Made by a program: the position numbers and the translations under genes
Assembly: GCF_040218065.1 (NCBI RefSeq)
Contig: NZ_JAVJQE010000008.1
Coordinates: 434,001 to 498,000 of the forward strand
Length of the DNA stretch: 64,000 bases
DNA from: Marivibrio sp040218065
GTDB lineage: Bacteria; Pseudomonadota; Alphaproteobacteria; UBA8366; Aestuariispiraceae
Direction of reading: 5' to 3'
Shown: positions 1 to 8,964 of the stretch, one piece after another
Layout: each line of letters opens with the position of its first letter
Numbering within the stretch: the stretch's first letter is position 1
The notes under the pieces: model-generated
What the model was told of the DNA's origin: nothing
Database searches by the model: none
Seen by the model: only the letters and a program-made list of their open reading frames with translations

Positions 1-1
1 T

Positions 2-508
2 GATCTGGCGGCGGACGGCGTCGACGCGGGCGTGCGCTACGGTCCGGGTCCCTATTCCGGCCTGCACGCCGAAAAATTGATGGACGAGACGGTCTTTCCG
101 GTCTGCGCGCCGGCCTTGGCCCGGCGTCTGACCCGTCCGGCCGATTTGGCCGAGGTCGCCCTGCTGCACGACGCCAGCGCCACCGGACGCTACATCTACA
201 ATTGGAAGACCTGGGCCCGCGCGCACGGGCTCGAAGGGCTGGATCTCGACCGCGGTCCCGGATTCACCAACAGCACCTTTTTGGTGCAGGCCGCGATCGC
301 CGAACGGGGCGTGATGCTGGGCCGTTCGGTGTTGGTGGCGGACGCGCTGGCTGCGGGTTCGCTGGTGCGGCCCTTCACGCTCGAATCGCCGGCGGGGGCC
401 GCCTATTGGTTCGTCACCCTGCCGGAGACGGCCGACCTGCCGAAGATCAAGCGTTTTCGCGACTGGCTGTTCGCGGAAGTCGCGCGCGGCGCGCCCTCGG
501 CGGCTTAG
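2..508 (+). CDS. LysR-family transcriptional regulator, C-terminal part (partial)
   Basis: Only the C-terminal part lies in the window: the frame is open at base 2 and closes at TAG 506-508. The roughly 168 visible residues look like the effector-binding domain of a LysR-type regulator of the GcvA kind, with the stretch DAGVRYGPG followed by VCAPALARRL and a C-terminal helix KIKRFRDWLF. The N-terminal winged-helix DNA-binding domain would lie to the left of the window, so target and effector cannot be inferred. Its last four bases overlap the tail of the convergent DUF4169 gene. Confidence 0.85.
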   Translation, partial: DLAADGVDAGVRYGPGPYSGLHAEKLMDETVFPVCAPALARRLTRPADLAEVALLHDASATGRYIYNWKTWARAHGLEGLDLDRGPGFTNSTFLVQAAIAERGVMLGRSVLVADALAAGSLVRPFTLESPAGAAYWFVTLPETADLPKIKRFRDWLFAEVARGAPSAA

Positions 509-732
509 GCGTCGTCGGTCGGCTGGCGATCGGGCGGCCGGTCGGACGGCGTCTCTTCGCCCTCCAGCTTATGGGCGTCCTGCACGCGGCGCTCGCGGGC
601 CTGCTCCTGCTCGCGGCGTTGGCGCTCGGCCTTGGTGCGGCCGTACTTCGTGCGGTTGGCCGAGGCCTCGGCCTCCTTCCGTCGACGGGCCTTGGCCTTG
701 CGCACCTGATTGAGATTGACGATCTCCGCCAT
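505..732 (-). CDS. DUF4169 family small basic protein
   Basis: A 75-residue protein starting MAEIVNLNQV and continuing with RKAKARRRKEAEA, ANRTKYGRTKAE and a C-terminal HKLEGEE, the pattern of the alphaproteobacterial DUF4169 family. It is highly charged and probably helical throughout; no function is established. The ATG at 730-732 was chosen because the family begins with this MxxIVNL motif; upstream in-frame sequence is not family-like. It converges on the LysR gene with a 4-bp overlap. Confidence 0.85.
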   Translation of the reverse strand: MAEIVNLNQVRKAKARRRKEAEASANRTKYGRTKAERQRREQEQARERRVQDAHKLEGEETPSDRPPDRQPTDDA

Positions 733-905
733 GCTCGTCCGCTCGCAAAAAGCCGCGCCGGGGGCGCTCGGGCCGGGCGCGGCGGTTGATCCAAAGCCGC
801 CCTCGGTTAAGCTTAGCGCGCCGACGCGCGGGGGCCAGAGCAAAAAGCGCGTGGATCGCCGTCGGATCGGGAATGAGGGGGAGGGGACCCCATGCGGGAG
901 GCCGA

Positions 906-3900
906 ATGAGACGGCTCTATTGGGCGGCGGGAGCGCTTGTTCTTGCGGCGGTCGCGGCTCTCGCGGTCGCTCCCCGGTTCGTCGATTGGAACCAGTGGCG
1001 CGGCGAAATCGAGGGCCGCGCCGGCGCATGGCTCGGACTGCCGGTGGCGATCGGCGGGAATGTCAGCGTCGACCTGCTGCCGACCCCTCGGCTGACCGCG
1101 ACCCAGGTGACGCTGGGCGATCCGACGCAGCCCGCCGCCAGCATGCGCTGGGTGCGCGCGGCGTTGGACTTGCGCGAATTAATCAAAGGCTCCGTCGTGC
1201 TTGAGCGCGTCGCGGTGGTCGAACCGCAGGCGCATATCAATCGCCTGGGCCGCGCCTTGTCCGATGCGGCCGGCGCGCCCGAGGACCGGACGGAAGCGCA
1301 GCCTCCGGCCTTTCTAGGGCGTCGCGCCGACCGTCCCGTCATCCCGTTTGAGATCGAGGACGGCGTTTTGCGAGGCGCGCCGATCGACGGGCTCGAGGTG
1401 CGCCTGGACCAGGTCGACGGCGTGCTCTCGTTGCGTCCGAACGCCGCCGGCGGGGCCGAGGAACTGGCCTTCGAGGGCCTGTTCGCGTTGGCCGGGCGGC
1501 GATTGTCCGGCGGCTTTCGCCTGCAACCGGAGCGCACGCCCGCCGGCGCCCGCCTCCGCCTCGCGGTGGAGCTGGAGACCGACGACAGCCGCAACGCCGC
1601 CGGCGAGCCGGAGGCGCGCCTCACCTTCGCAGGGACCACCAGCCCGGACGCCCCGCAGCGGCTGACCGGCGACGCGCGGCTGACCGCCCGAGGCTTGACC
1701 GGTCTGCCCTGGGCCCCGACGGACCTGACGCGCGCGGCGGCGCTATATGCGCCCGGCGCCTTGACCCTCGAAGGCCGACTGATCGCCGACAGGGCGCAGG
1801 AGCGTCTGGCGCTGGAGGACGCGGCGGCGTCGACGCCGGCATTGCGCGGGACGGGCGGACTCGCCTTATCGCTCGCCGGGCGGCCGCGCCTCGACATGCG
1901 GCTTGCGCTCGCTTCGCTTGATCTCGCTGCGACGGCCGACCGGGCGGCGCCGGAAGGGACCGGGGATCTGTTGCGAGAAAGCGCCGACGCCGCCGACCCG
2001 TCGCCGTCCGAGGCGCCGCTCGATCGGACGGCGGGGGCCGAGGCCGACGGGCTTGCCGATCCGACCCGCTTTCCGGCCGCGCTGGCCGCGCGGATGGAAG
2101 CGGCGCACCGCGCCCTGATGCTGCGCGTGGCGGCCGCCGCCGGCGCGGCGCGCGCCTTCGACGGCCTGGCGGTCACGCTCGATCTGTCTGTCGAGACGCT
2201 GCGCACGGCGGGCGGCGTGGTTCGGCAGGCCAGCCTGAAGGCCTCGGCGGACGCCGGCGAACTCTTGATCGAACGCGCAGGCGCCTTGTTGCCCGGCGGG
2301 TCGGACGTCTCGCTGTTCGGCTTCGTCGCCACCGATCCGGACGATCCCCGGTTCGAGGGCGAAGTCGCCTTGCAGTCGGACGACGCCCGGCGGATCCTCG
2401 AATGGGCCGGCATGGAGGACGAAGCCTGGGTGCGCGATCTGCCGCGCGATCGGCTGCGCTCCGTCCGACTGTCCGCCTCGGCGGTTTTGACGCGTGACGG
2501 GTTGCGGGTCGGCGATCTGTTGGCCGACGTCGACGCGGCCGCTTTCACGGGCTCGGCTTCCCTCTCCCTCGATCAGGGTCCGGCGGCGCTGTCGTTGGAT
2601 CTCAAGGCGGATACGGTCAATCTCGACGTCTATCGCGCGCCAACGCGGCTCGATCCGACCGGCCCCGGGGCGCCGGGCGCGCCCGTGGACGCCGGCGCGC
2701 CCCTCGCCGGCGACGCCCGGGACGCGGGGGCCGATCAGTCGGCGGGGACGGGACGCGAAGCCGCGCTGTTCCGGTCGACCAGCGCCTGGGCGCGGGCGAT
2801 CGAGGATGCGCCGTTGACCCTCGACCTCAGCGTCGATCGGCTGGGCTATCGCGGACGAACCTATGAGGGGGTTCGGCTGACGCTCGGGGCGCGCTCGGGC
2901 GAACGCCGCGCAACGGTGGAGGTGGCGGACGCCGCGGCGCTCCGCTTGCGCGCGGGCTTGCGCTTCCCGACGGATCAGGGGCGGGTCGATTGGCGTCTGG
3001 CCGTCCGGGCCGAGGGGCCCGCGCTCGATCAGACCGCCGCGGCGCTGATCGCCGATTCCGACTGGATCCAGCGCGCGCGCGGCTGGCGGCAAGCGACGCT
3101 GCACGCGACGATCGACGGCAACGCCGCCGGCCTCGGCTTTCGCGCCGATCTGGGGCTCGGTCCGGTGGGCGCCCCCGACGACCCGGCGCCCCGTCGGTTG
3201 ACGCTGGGCGGCGTGCTGTCTCCGGCCCAGGGCGGCGGATTGGCGCTGCAGGTGAGCCAGGGGGAATTGGCGACGCCGGAGTTCGTGCTGGAGGGGTTGC
3301 AGATGGCCGCGGTCCTGCCGCTCGAGGAAGCGGGGCCGGACGTCTCGGTGGACAGCCTGTCCGCGAGCTATGCGGGGGGCCTGATGAGCGCTTCGGGGCC
3401 GATTCGGTTGGCGGAGGGCGGGGTGTCGCTCGATCTGGAGGCGCGGATCGAGTCCCTCGCTCTCGATCGGTTGATCGGGCGCATGGGGCCGCTGCTGGCG
3501 CTCGGCGGGCGGGCGGAGGCGAGCGGGCGGGTGACGGCCGACGCCCTCGACCCGGCCGACCCGCTGACCGGTCTTACGGTCGTCGGTCGGCTCGGGGGGC
3601 GGGCGCTTTTGCGCCTTCAGGATCAGGCGGGCGGAGCGGCCGCAGGGGTTCGGCAACTGGACGCGCTGCAACGGCGCTTGGCGCGCGACTTTCCGACGCC
3701 CGGCGGGGCCTTGTCAGGGGCGGTGCGCTTCGCCGACGGCCGACTGACCGTGCGCGATATGCGGCTCGAGGGCCGGGAGGCGACAGGGCGCGGATCGCTG
3801 ACGCTCGATCTGTCGGAAGATCGCCTCAGCGGGGACCTGACGGTGCTCAGCCAAGGCGAGGAACGCCCCTATCTGGAAGTCGAGGCCTCGGGGCCGATCG

Positions 3901-3947
3901 CGCGACCCGACGTGCGCACCGGCGGCGCCTGGATTTCCGGAAACTAG
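906..3947 (+). CDS. AsmA family protein
   Basis: A 1013-residue protein with an N-terminal membrane anchor (MRRLYWAAGALVLAAVAALA) followed by VDWNQWRGEIEGRAGAWLGLPVAIGG and LPTPRLTATQVTLGDP, the standard opening of AsmA-like proteins. The long middle is beta-rich and low in cysteine. The C-terminus contains the AsmA_2-like stretch with GRGSLTLDLSEDRLSGDL. AsmA relatives sit in the inner membrane with a periplasmic body and are linked to outer-membrane biogenesis and lipid transport; which member this is cannot be told. The start at 906 has GGGAGG a few bases upstream. Longer upstream in-frame sequence is arginine-rich and looks non-coding. Confidence 0.88.
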   Translation: MRRLYWAAGALVLAAVAALAVAPRFVDWNQWRGEIEGRAGAWLGLPVAIGGNVSVDLLPTPRLTATQVTLGDPTQPAASMRWVRAALDLRELIKGSVVLERVAVVEPQAHINRLGRALSDAAGAPEDRTEAQPPAFLGRRADRPVIPFEIEDGVLRGAPIDGLEVRLDQVDGVLSLRPNAAGGAEELAFEGLFALAGRRLSGGFRLQPERTPAGARLRLAVELETDDSRNAAGEPEARLTFAGTTSPDAPQRLTGDARLTARGLTGLPWAPTDLTRAAALYAPGALTLEGRLIADRAQERLALEDAAASTPALRGTGGLALSLAGRPRLDMRLALASLDLAATADRAAPEGTGDLLRESADAADPSPSEAPLDRTAGAEADGLADPTRFPAALAARMEAAHRALMLRVAAAAGAARAFDGLAVTLDLSVETLRTAGGVVRQASLKASADAGELLIERAGALLPGGSDVSLFGFVATDPDDPRFEGEVALQSDDARRILEWAGMEDEAWVRDLPRDRLRSVRLSASAVLTRDGLRVGDLLADVDAAAFTGSASLSLDQGPAALSLDLKADTVNLDVYRAPTRLDPTGPGAPGAPVDAGAPLAGDARDAGADQSAGTGREAALFRSTSAWARAIEDAPLTLDLSVDRLGYRGRTYEGVRLTLGARSGERRATVEVADAAALRLRAGLRFPTDQGRVDWRLAVRAEGPALDQTAAALIADSDWIQRARGWRQATLHATIDGNAAGLGFRADLGLGPVGAPDDPAPRRLTLGGVLSPAQGGGLALQVSQGELATPEFVLEGLQMAAVLPLEEAGPDVSVDSLSASYAGGLMSASGPIRLAEGGVSLDLEARIESLALDRLIGRMGPLLALGGRAEASGRVTADALDPADPLTGLTVVGRLGGRALLRLQDQAGGAAAGVRQLDALQRRLARDFPTPGGALSGAVRFADGRLTVRDMRLEGREATGRGSLTLDLSEDRLSGDLTVLSQGEERPYLEVEASGPIARPDVRTGGAWISGN

Positions 3948-3951
3948 CGGC

Positions 3952-4245
3952 TCAACCGTTGGCCGTGCCGCGCGCCAACAGCACGTAAGTGCGGATCGCG
4001 CTCGACAGATTGCCGCGTCGGCCGCGGTCGATTTCCGTAACCAACTGGTTGACGGAAAGGTCTCGGGCGGTGGCGAGGTCGCGCAACGCGTCCCAGAAAG
4101 CGTTCTCCAACGAAATGCTCGTCCGATGACCGGCGATTACGACGGATCGCTTCTTGATCTCGGCGGCTTCTGCGGCGTTTGTTTCGGCCATGCTCTGGTT
4201 CTCGCACCCGGCGGAGACGATCGCGTACCGAGGCTGCTCGTTCAT
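3952..4245 (-). CDS. RHH_4 ribbon-helix-helix domain protein
   Basis: About 97 residues. The region KRSVVIAGHRTSISLENAF, then FWDALRDLA, LVTEID and NLSSAIR, is the signature of the alphaproteobacterial ribbon-helix-helix_4 family, small putative DNA-binding proteins of unknown target. The start is uncertain: ATG at 4243-4245 has an AAGGA ten bases upstream, while an internal ATG at 4189-4191 would give a shorter protein that still contains the whole domain. The gene converges tail to tail with the AsmA gene, four bases apart. Confidence 0.8.
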   Translation of the reverse strand: MNEQPRYAIVSAGCENQSMAETNAAEAAEIKKRSVVIAGHRTSISLENAFWDALRDLATARDLSVNQLVTEIDRGRRGNLSSAIRTYVLLARGTANG

Positions 4246-4385
4246 GGGGCGCACATCCTTTAGATCCGACGCGCCGCCCGACCCTAACATAGGGCCGCTC
4301 TGCGGGCGTGCGCCGTCAACCAAGTCGGTCAGATGACGTTGTTGTACAGGCCGGGCCTTAATGAATGCTTACCAACGTCTGGCGA

Positions 4386-5078
4386 TCATCCGAGTCGGTT
4401 CTCCAACCACCGTGCGGCGGCCGCGCTCACCCGGTCGAGGGCGTCCGCATGCGTGAGGCCCGACGCCTTGCGCGGTTTGAGGTCATGATCGCCGTCCGGC
4501 GCCCAGAAGAGCTCCACGGCTCCGGAGAGCGCATAGGCCTCGACCTCTGCGCGCCGACCGAACGGGTCCCGCTCGCCCTGGCAGATGAGCGTCGGCGTCC
4601 GAATCGTCTCTAGATGGGCGGTGCGCAGGCGATCCGGTTTGCCCGGCGGATGGAAGGGATAGCCGAAGCAGACCAGCGCATCCGCGCCGGCTTCGTCGGC
4701 GATCAGGCTCGCCATGCGCCCGCCCATGCTCTTGCCGCCCAGCGCCAACCGCCCTCCCACGGGCAGGTCGACGCGCGCCGCCGCGACCGCCGTGCGCCAA
4801 GCGTCGAGAAGCTTGGGCTCACGGTCCGGCGGCTTCTTCTTTCCGCTCGCCCGGCGTTCGGCCATGTAAGGAAATTCGAACCGCAACACCCGCAAGCCCG
4901 CCGTCGCCAACCGTCCGGCCAAGTCGTTCATCACGTCCGAATCCATCGGCGCGCCGGCGCCGTGCGCCAGAATAAGCGTCCGCGGCGCATTGGACGGCCC
5001 CTGCGCAAGAAACTGCAACTCGCCCTCTCTCGTCGCGGATCGCGACCCGGCTCCGCCCGTCAATAGGATGTTAACCAT
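4386..5078 (-). CDS. alpha/beta hydrolase, KANL3/Tex30-like
   Basis: A 230-residue hydrolase. The N-terminal part has LILAHGAGAPMDSD (oxyanion-hole region). GGKSMGGRMAS carries the likely nucleophile serine, CQGERDPFG gives the acid region, and GDHDLKPRK supplies the likely catalytic histidine. This matches the small alpha/beta hydrolases sometimes labelled KANL3/Tex30 or dienelactone-hydrolase-like. The substrate is unknown and there is no signal peptide, so it is presumably cytoplasmic. It is divergent from the CheW-globin gene with about 84 bp between the starts. Confidence 0.85.
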   Translation of the reverse strand: MVNILLTGGAGSRSATREGELQFLAQGPSNAPRTLILAHGAGAPMDSDVMNDLAGRLATAGLRVLRFEFPYMAERRASGKKKPPDREPKLLDAWRTAVAAARVDLPVGGRLALGGKSMGGRMASLIADEAGADALVCFGYPFHPPGKPDRLRTAHLETIRTPTLICQGERDPFGRRAEVEAYALSGAVELFWAPDGDHDLKPRKASGLTHADALDRVSAAAARWLENRLG

Positions 5079-5162
5079 CGCCGGTCATGATGCGCTCGGC
5101 AAGCGGCCCCGAAGCCCGTCGTGCGACGGGGCGCGTTGAACGAGTATGGGAAGGATGGGACC

Positions 5163-6173
5163 ATGTCCAATCTGGCGGTCGCGGAGAATACCGAGGTCAT
5201 GAGCGCAGGCGAAGAAGAGCAACTCGTCACCATGATGGTCGACGACCAGCTGTTCGGCATTCCGATCCTGCGCGTGCAGGACATTGTGGAGCCCCAGCAG
5301 ATCACTCCGGTGCCGCGCGCGCCGTCGGCGATCGCGGGCGTCCTGAATCTGCGCGGGCGCATCGTGACGGTCATCGACCTGCGTGAATGTCTCGGCGCGC
5401 CGGCGGCCTCCGAAGATCGCCGGCTGATGTCGGTGACGGTCGAGCACAAGGGCGATCTCTTCACCCTTCTGGTCGATTCGATCGGCGACGTCCGCTCCGT
5501 TCCGCGCAACGCCTTCGACAAGCCGCCGGTGACGTTGGATCAGCGCATGCGCCGCCTGTGCTCCGGCGTCTTCCGGCTGGAGGGACAGTTGCTGGCCGTG
5601 CTCGACGTCGAGAAGGTGCTGGACGAGGAGTTCATCGCCAGCATGCCGACGCGCACCCGTCCGCGCCTCAATCTCGACCGCGCCAAGAAGGACCGCGCAC
5701 GCGAGAAGAAGGAGGTCGCCGCCGCAGGCCCGGTGAAGAAGGGTCCCGCGAACGACGCGGCGAAAACCGCAGCCGCAAAGAAAGACGTCGGGGCGCCAAC
5801 GGCGAAACCCTCTCTTTATGAGCGTCTTGGCGGCGAAGCGGCGATCGACGCCGCCGTCGACCTGTTCTACGAGAAAGCTGCGGCCGACGAGCGGCTTACG
5901 CCCTTCTTCGACGGCGTCGAGATGAGCATGCAGGGCGCGGCCATGAAGGCCTTCCTCGCCCAGGCGCTCGGCGGACCGAAGAACTATAAGGGCCGCGACA
6001 TGCGCAGCGCCCATCAGCAGCTGGTGCATGAGAAGGGGCTGGACGACAGCCACTTCATCGCCGTCGCCGGGCACTTGGCCGATACGCTCAATCAAATGAG
6101 CGTTCCGGACGAGCTGATCCACGAGGTCCTCGGCGCGGTCGAAGGGCTGCGGGACGAGGTGCTGGATCGCTGA
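5163..6173 (+). CDS. CheW-truncated haemoglobin (group I) fusion protein
   Basis: A 336-residue protein. Residues about 17-158 form a CheW domain: FGIPILRVQDIV, then VLNLRGRIVTVIDLR and a C-terminal LAVLDVEKVL. Residues about 160-215 are a Lys/Ala-rich linker. Residues 217-336 are a group I truncated haemoglobin, with SLYERLGGEAAIDAAVDLFY, LTPFF, ALGGPKNYKGRDMRSAHQQL and HFIAVAGHLADTL. H284 in AHQQL is the expected proximal haem ligand and the FY pair near 235 is the B10 region. CheW links receptors to the CheA kinase, so the fusion suggests an adaptor that senses O2, NO or redox through haem; that role is inferred. No other che gene is in the window. The start at 5163 has AAGGA upstream; an earlier ATG exists at 5121. 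Confidence 0.9.
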   Translation: MSNLAVAENTEVMSAGEEEQLVTMMVDDQLFGIPILRVQDIVEPQQITPVPRAPSAIAGVLNLRGRIVTVIDLRECLGAPAASEDRRLMSVTVEHKGDLFTLLVDSIGDVRSVPRNAFDKPPVTLDQRMRRLCSGVFRLEGQLLAVLDVEKVLDEEFIASMPTRTRPRLNLDRAKKDRAREKKEVAAAGPVKKGPANDAAKTAAAKKDVGAPTAKPSLYERLGGEAAIDAAVDLFYEKAAADERLTPFFDGVEMSMQGAAMKAFLAQALGGPKNYKGRDMRSAHQQLVHEKGLDDSHFIAVAGHLADTLNQMSVPDELIHEVLGAVEGLRDEVLDR

Positions 6174-6322
6174 GGCGGTGCGGCGTCGGCGTGTACTTTC
6201 GCCGTTTAGAGGTTGATCGCCGCGGCCGAGCTTGACCCGGCCCTCTCAGGGCGCCCCGCGCGATCCCCGGGGCGAGCGCGCCGATCGCGCGCCGTTTTCA
6301 GCGCGCCGAGGAGCCGGCGCGC

Positions 6323-7717
6323 TCACGCGCTCGGCCCGATCATTTGCTTCGGATCGACCCAGCGGTCGAAATCCTCCTCGGACACCAACCCGCTTTCGAC
6401 CGCCGCCTGCTTCAAGGTCGTCCCCTCCGCATGCGCCTTCTTGGCGATCTTGGCCGCGTTGTCGTAGCCGATATGCGGATTGAGCGCGGTCACCAGCATC
6501 AACGACTGGCGCATTAGCTCGGCGATGCGCGCTTCGTTCGCCTCGATTCCATCGACGCACCTCTCGGCGAAGCTGACGGCGCCGTCGGCGAGCAGCCGAA
6601 TGGACTGCAGCACGTTGTAGACGATCACCGGCTTAAAGACGTTCAGCTCGAAATGGCCGTTCGAGCCGGCGACGGTGACGGTCGTGTGGTTGCCCATCAC
6701 CTGCGCGGCGACCTGGGTGAGCGCCTCCGCCTGGGTCGGGTTGACCTTGCCCGGCATGATGGAGGAGCCGGGCTCGTTCGCCGGCAGGATCAATTCGCCC
6801 AGACCTGAGCGCGGACCGGAGCCGAGGAAGCGGATGTCGTTCGCGATCTTCATGAGGCTGACGGCGAGCGTGTTGAGCGCGCCCGACATCTCGACCAGGG
6901 CGTCGTGGGCGGCCAGCGCCTCGAACTTGTTGGGCGCGGGCGTGAAGCTGAGCGCCGTGATCTCCGCCACCTTCTCCGCCACCAGGCGGTCGAAGCCTTC
7001 GCGGCTGTTGAGGCCCGTGCCGACGGCGGTGCCGCCTTGGGCCAGCTCCATCGTCCGCGGCGCGGCCGCCTCCAGCCGATCGACGCCGTTGCGCACCTGT
7101 TGCGCGTAGGCTGAGAATTCCTGCCCGAGGGTGAGCGGCGTCGCATCCTGGGTGTGGGTGCGCCCGATCTTCACGATGTCCTGGAAGGCGTCGCGCTTGG
7201 CGGCGAGGCTCGCGTGCAGCCGTTTGAGCGCCGGCAGCAGCCGCTCGTGCAGTTCGACCCCGACGGCGATCGCCATCGCGGTCGGCATGCTGTCGTTGGA
7301 GCTTTGGCCGCGATTGACGTGATCGTTCGGGTGGACCGGGCTCTTCTCGCCCATCTTGCCCCCCAGGCGCTCGCTCGCCCGGTTCGCGATCACTTCATTC
7401 AGATTCATGTTCGTCTGAGTGCCGGAGCCGGTCTGCCAGACCACCAGCGGAAAATGATCGTCGAGCTCGCCGCCGGCGGCCTCGTCCGCCGTCGCGGCGA
7501 TGGCGTCGGCGATTTCCGGCTCCAGCTCGCCGAGCTCTTTATTGGCCAGCGCGCAGGCCTTCTTCTGAATCGCGAAGGCGCGGATCAGGGCGATCGGCAT
7601 GCGCTCCTCGCCGATCCGGAAATTCCGGCGCGACCGCTCGGTCTGGGCGCCCCAGAAGCGGTCGGCGGGAACCTCGATTTCGCCCAAGCTGTCGGTCTCG
7701 ATGCGGGTCTCGGTCAT
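6323..7717 (-). CDS. fumC: fumarate hydratase class II
   Basis: A 464-residue protein of the aspartase/fumarase superfamily, interconverting fumarate and malate in the TCA cycle without an iron-sulfur cluster. Evidence: the start MTETRIETDSLGEIEVPADRFWGAQTERS, the substrate motif SGTQTNMN, the HPNDHVN motif and the superfamily signature GSSIMPGKVNP. Length is normal for FumC. The ATG at 7715-7717 matches the family start; in-frame sequence further upstream is not conserved. A class I fumarase is also present at 17070-18707, so the organism has both an oxygen-stable and an Fe-S fumarase. Confidence 0.96.
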   Translation of the reverse strand: MTETRIETDSLGEIEVPADRFWGAQTERSRRNFRIGEERMPIALIRAFAIQKKACALANKELGELEPEIADAIAATADEAAGGELDDHFPLVVWQTGSGTQTNMNLNEVIANRASERLGGKMGEKSPVHPNDHVNRGQSSNDSMPTAMAIAVGVELHERLLPALKRLHASLAAKRDAFQDIVKIGRTHTQDATPLTLGQEFSAYAQQVRNGVDRLEAAAPRTMELAQGGTAVGTGLNSREGFDRLVAEKVAEITALSFTPAPNKFEALAAHDALVEMSGALNTLAVSLMKIANDIRFLGSGPRSGLGELILPANEPGSSIMPGKVNPTQAEALTQVAAQVMGNHTTVTVAGSNGHFELNVFKPVIVYNVLQSIRLLADGAVSFAERCVDGIEANEARIAELMRQSLMLVTALNPHIGYDNAAKIAKKAHAEGTTLKQAAVESGLVSEEDFDRWVDPKQMIGPSA

Positions 7718-7836
7718 GGCGCGGTCGCTCCAATCGTTGGCGGGTGGCTGCCTTCGCATATGGGGCGGCGCGGCGGGCTCGCCACCAGGGGGGAGGCTTG
7801 CTAGCGTTTCCGTCCCGCCCTTGAGATGAGGATTCC

Positions 7837-8946
7837 ATGGCCGCAATCATCGCCCGCCTGACCGTCCGCCCCGTGATCGTCCCCATGCCGCAGCCCTTGA
7901 TGACCGGCGCGGGGTTGGTGAAGGACGTCCCGCTTGCATTGATCGACGTGGAGCGCACGGACGGGATCGTCGGGTCATGCTATCTTTTCTGTTACACGCC
8001 GCCGGCCTTGGCGCCGACCTGCCGCATGCTGGCGGAGTTCGGCGAGCTGATCGCCGGTCAGCCGGCCGATCCCCTTGACGTCGAACGCATGCTGCAGGCC
8101 AAGCTGAAGCTGCTGGGGGCCGCGGGGATCGCGGGCATGGCGCTCGCGGGGATCGACATGGCGCTGTGGGATGCGGCCGCGAAGGCGGCGGGCCTGCCGC
8201 TGTGCCGGCTGCTGGGCGGCGCGCCGAAGCCGATCCGGGCCTACAACAGCAACGGCCTCGGCTTGATCGGACCTGACAAGGTGGGGCCGGAGGCCGCGCG
8301 GCTGCTGGCCCAGGACGGCAAGGGCTTCAGGGGCGTGAAGCTGCGCCTCGGCTACGCCGACCCGCGCGACGATCTGGCCGCCTTCCGCGCCGCGCGGGAG
8401 GCGGCGGGCGAAGCGGAGTTGCCGATCGATTACAATCAGGCGCTCTCCGTCGGCGAGGCGGTGCAGCGGATCACGGCCCTCGAGGCGTTGGATGAGACCC
8501 GCGCGGGCCTCGGCCCGCAATGGGCGGAGGAGCCGATCCGCGCCGACGACTACGCCGGCTACGCGGCCCTGCGCCGGCGCGTCACGACGCCGATCCAACT
8601 GGGCGAGAACTGCTGGGGTCCGCACGATGTCGCCCGTGCGGTCGAGGCCGAGGCGACGGATTTTATGATGCCGGACGCGATGAAGATCTACGGGACGACG
8701 GGCTGGCTGCGCGCGGCGGCGCTGGCGGAGGCGGCGGGCCTGCCGGTCTCCACCCACCTGTTTCCGGAAGTCTCCGCACATCTGATGGCGGTGACGCCGA
8801 CGGCCCATCGCTTGGAATATGTCGATTGGGCCGAGTCGATTCTAACCGAAGGTCTTCGCATCGAAGACGGCCTCGCCCATCCGAGCGAGACGCCCGGAAC
8901 CGGGATCGCCTGGGACGAAGCGGCGGTGAGGCGGTACGGGGTGTGA
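7837..8946 (+). CDS. mandelate racemase/muconate lactonizing enzyme family protein
   Basis: A 369-residue enolase-superfamily enzyme whose C-terminal half is strikingly like Pseudomonas mandelate racemase: IDYNQAL, WAEEPIRADDY, QLGEN, PDAMKI, THLFPEVSAHLMA and TPTAHRLE. The metal ligands (D198, the Glu of AEEP, E257) and the D280-H307 dyad are all there. The racemase KxK motif reads K168-L-R170, so the S-specific base lysine is an arginine. It may therefore be a racemase with altered chemistry or an acid-sugar/hydroxyacid dehydratase. GAGG lies a few bases before the ATG. It is divergent from fumC with 119 bp between. Confidence 0.85.
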   Translation: MAAIIARLTVRPVIVPMPQPLMTGAGLVKDVPLALIDVERTDGIVGSCYLFCYTPPALAPTCRMLAEFGELIAGQPADPLDVERMLQAKLKLLGAAGIAGMALAGIDMALWDAAAKAAGLPLCRLLGGAPKPIRAYNSNGLGLIGPDKVGPEAARLLAQDGKGFRGVKLRLGYADPRDDLAAFRAAREAAGEAELPIDYNQALSVGEAVQRITALEALDETRAGLGPQWAEEPIRADDYAGYAALRRRVTTPIQLGENCWGPHDVARAVEAEATDFMMPDAMKIYGTTGWLRAAALAEAAGLPVSTHLFPEVSAHLMAVTPTAHRLEYVDWAESILTEGLRIEDGLAHPSETPGTGIAWDEAAVRRYGV

Positions 8947-8964
8947 GCAGGCTTGGGCGAGCGG

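Noticed and set aside
917..3671. Long minus-strand frames opposite the AsmA-like gene (543 and 601 codons)
   Set aside because: Arg/Ala/Ser-rich, no domains and mutually overlapping; typical antisense shadows in GC-rich DNA, while the plus-strand AsmA frame has family motifs and a ribosome-binding site.
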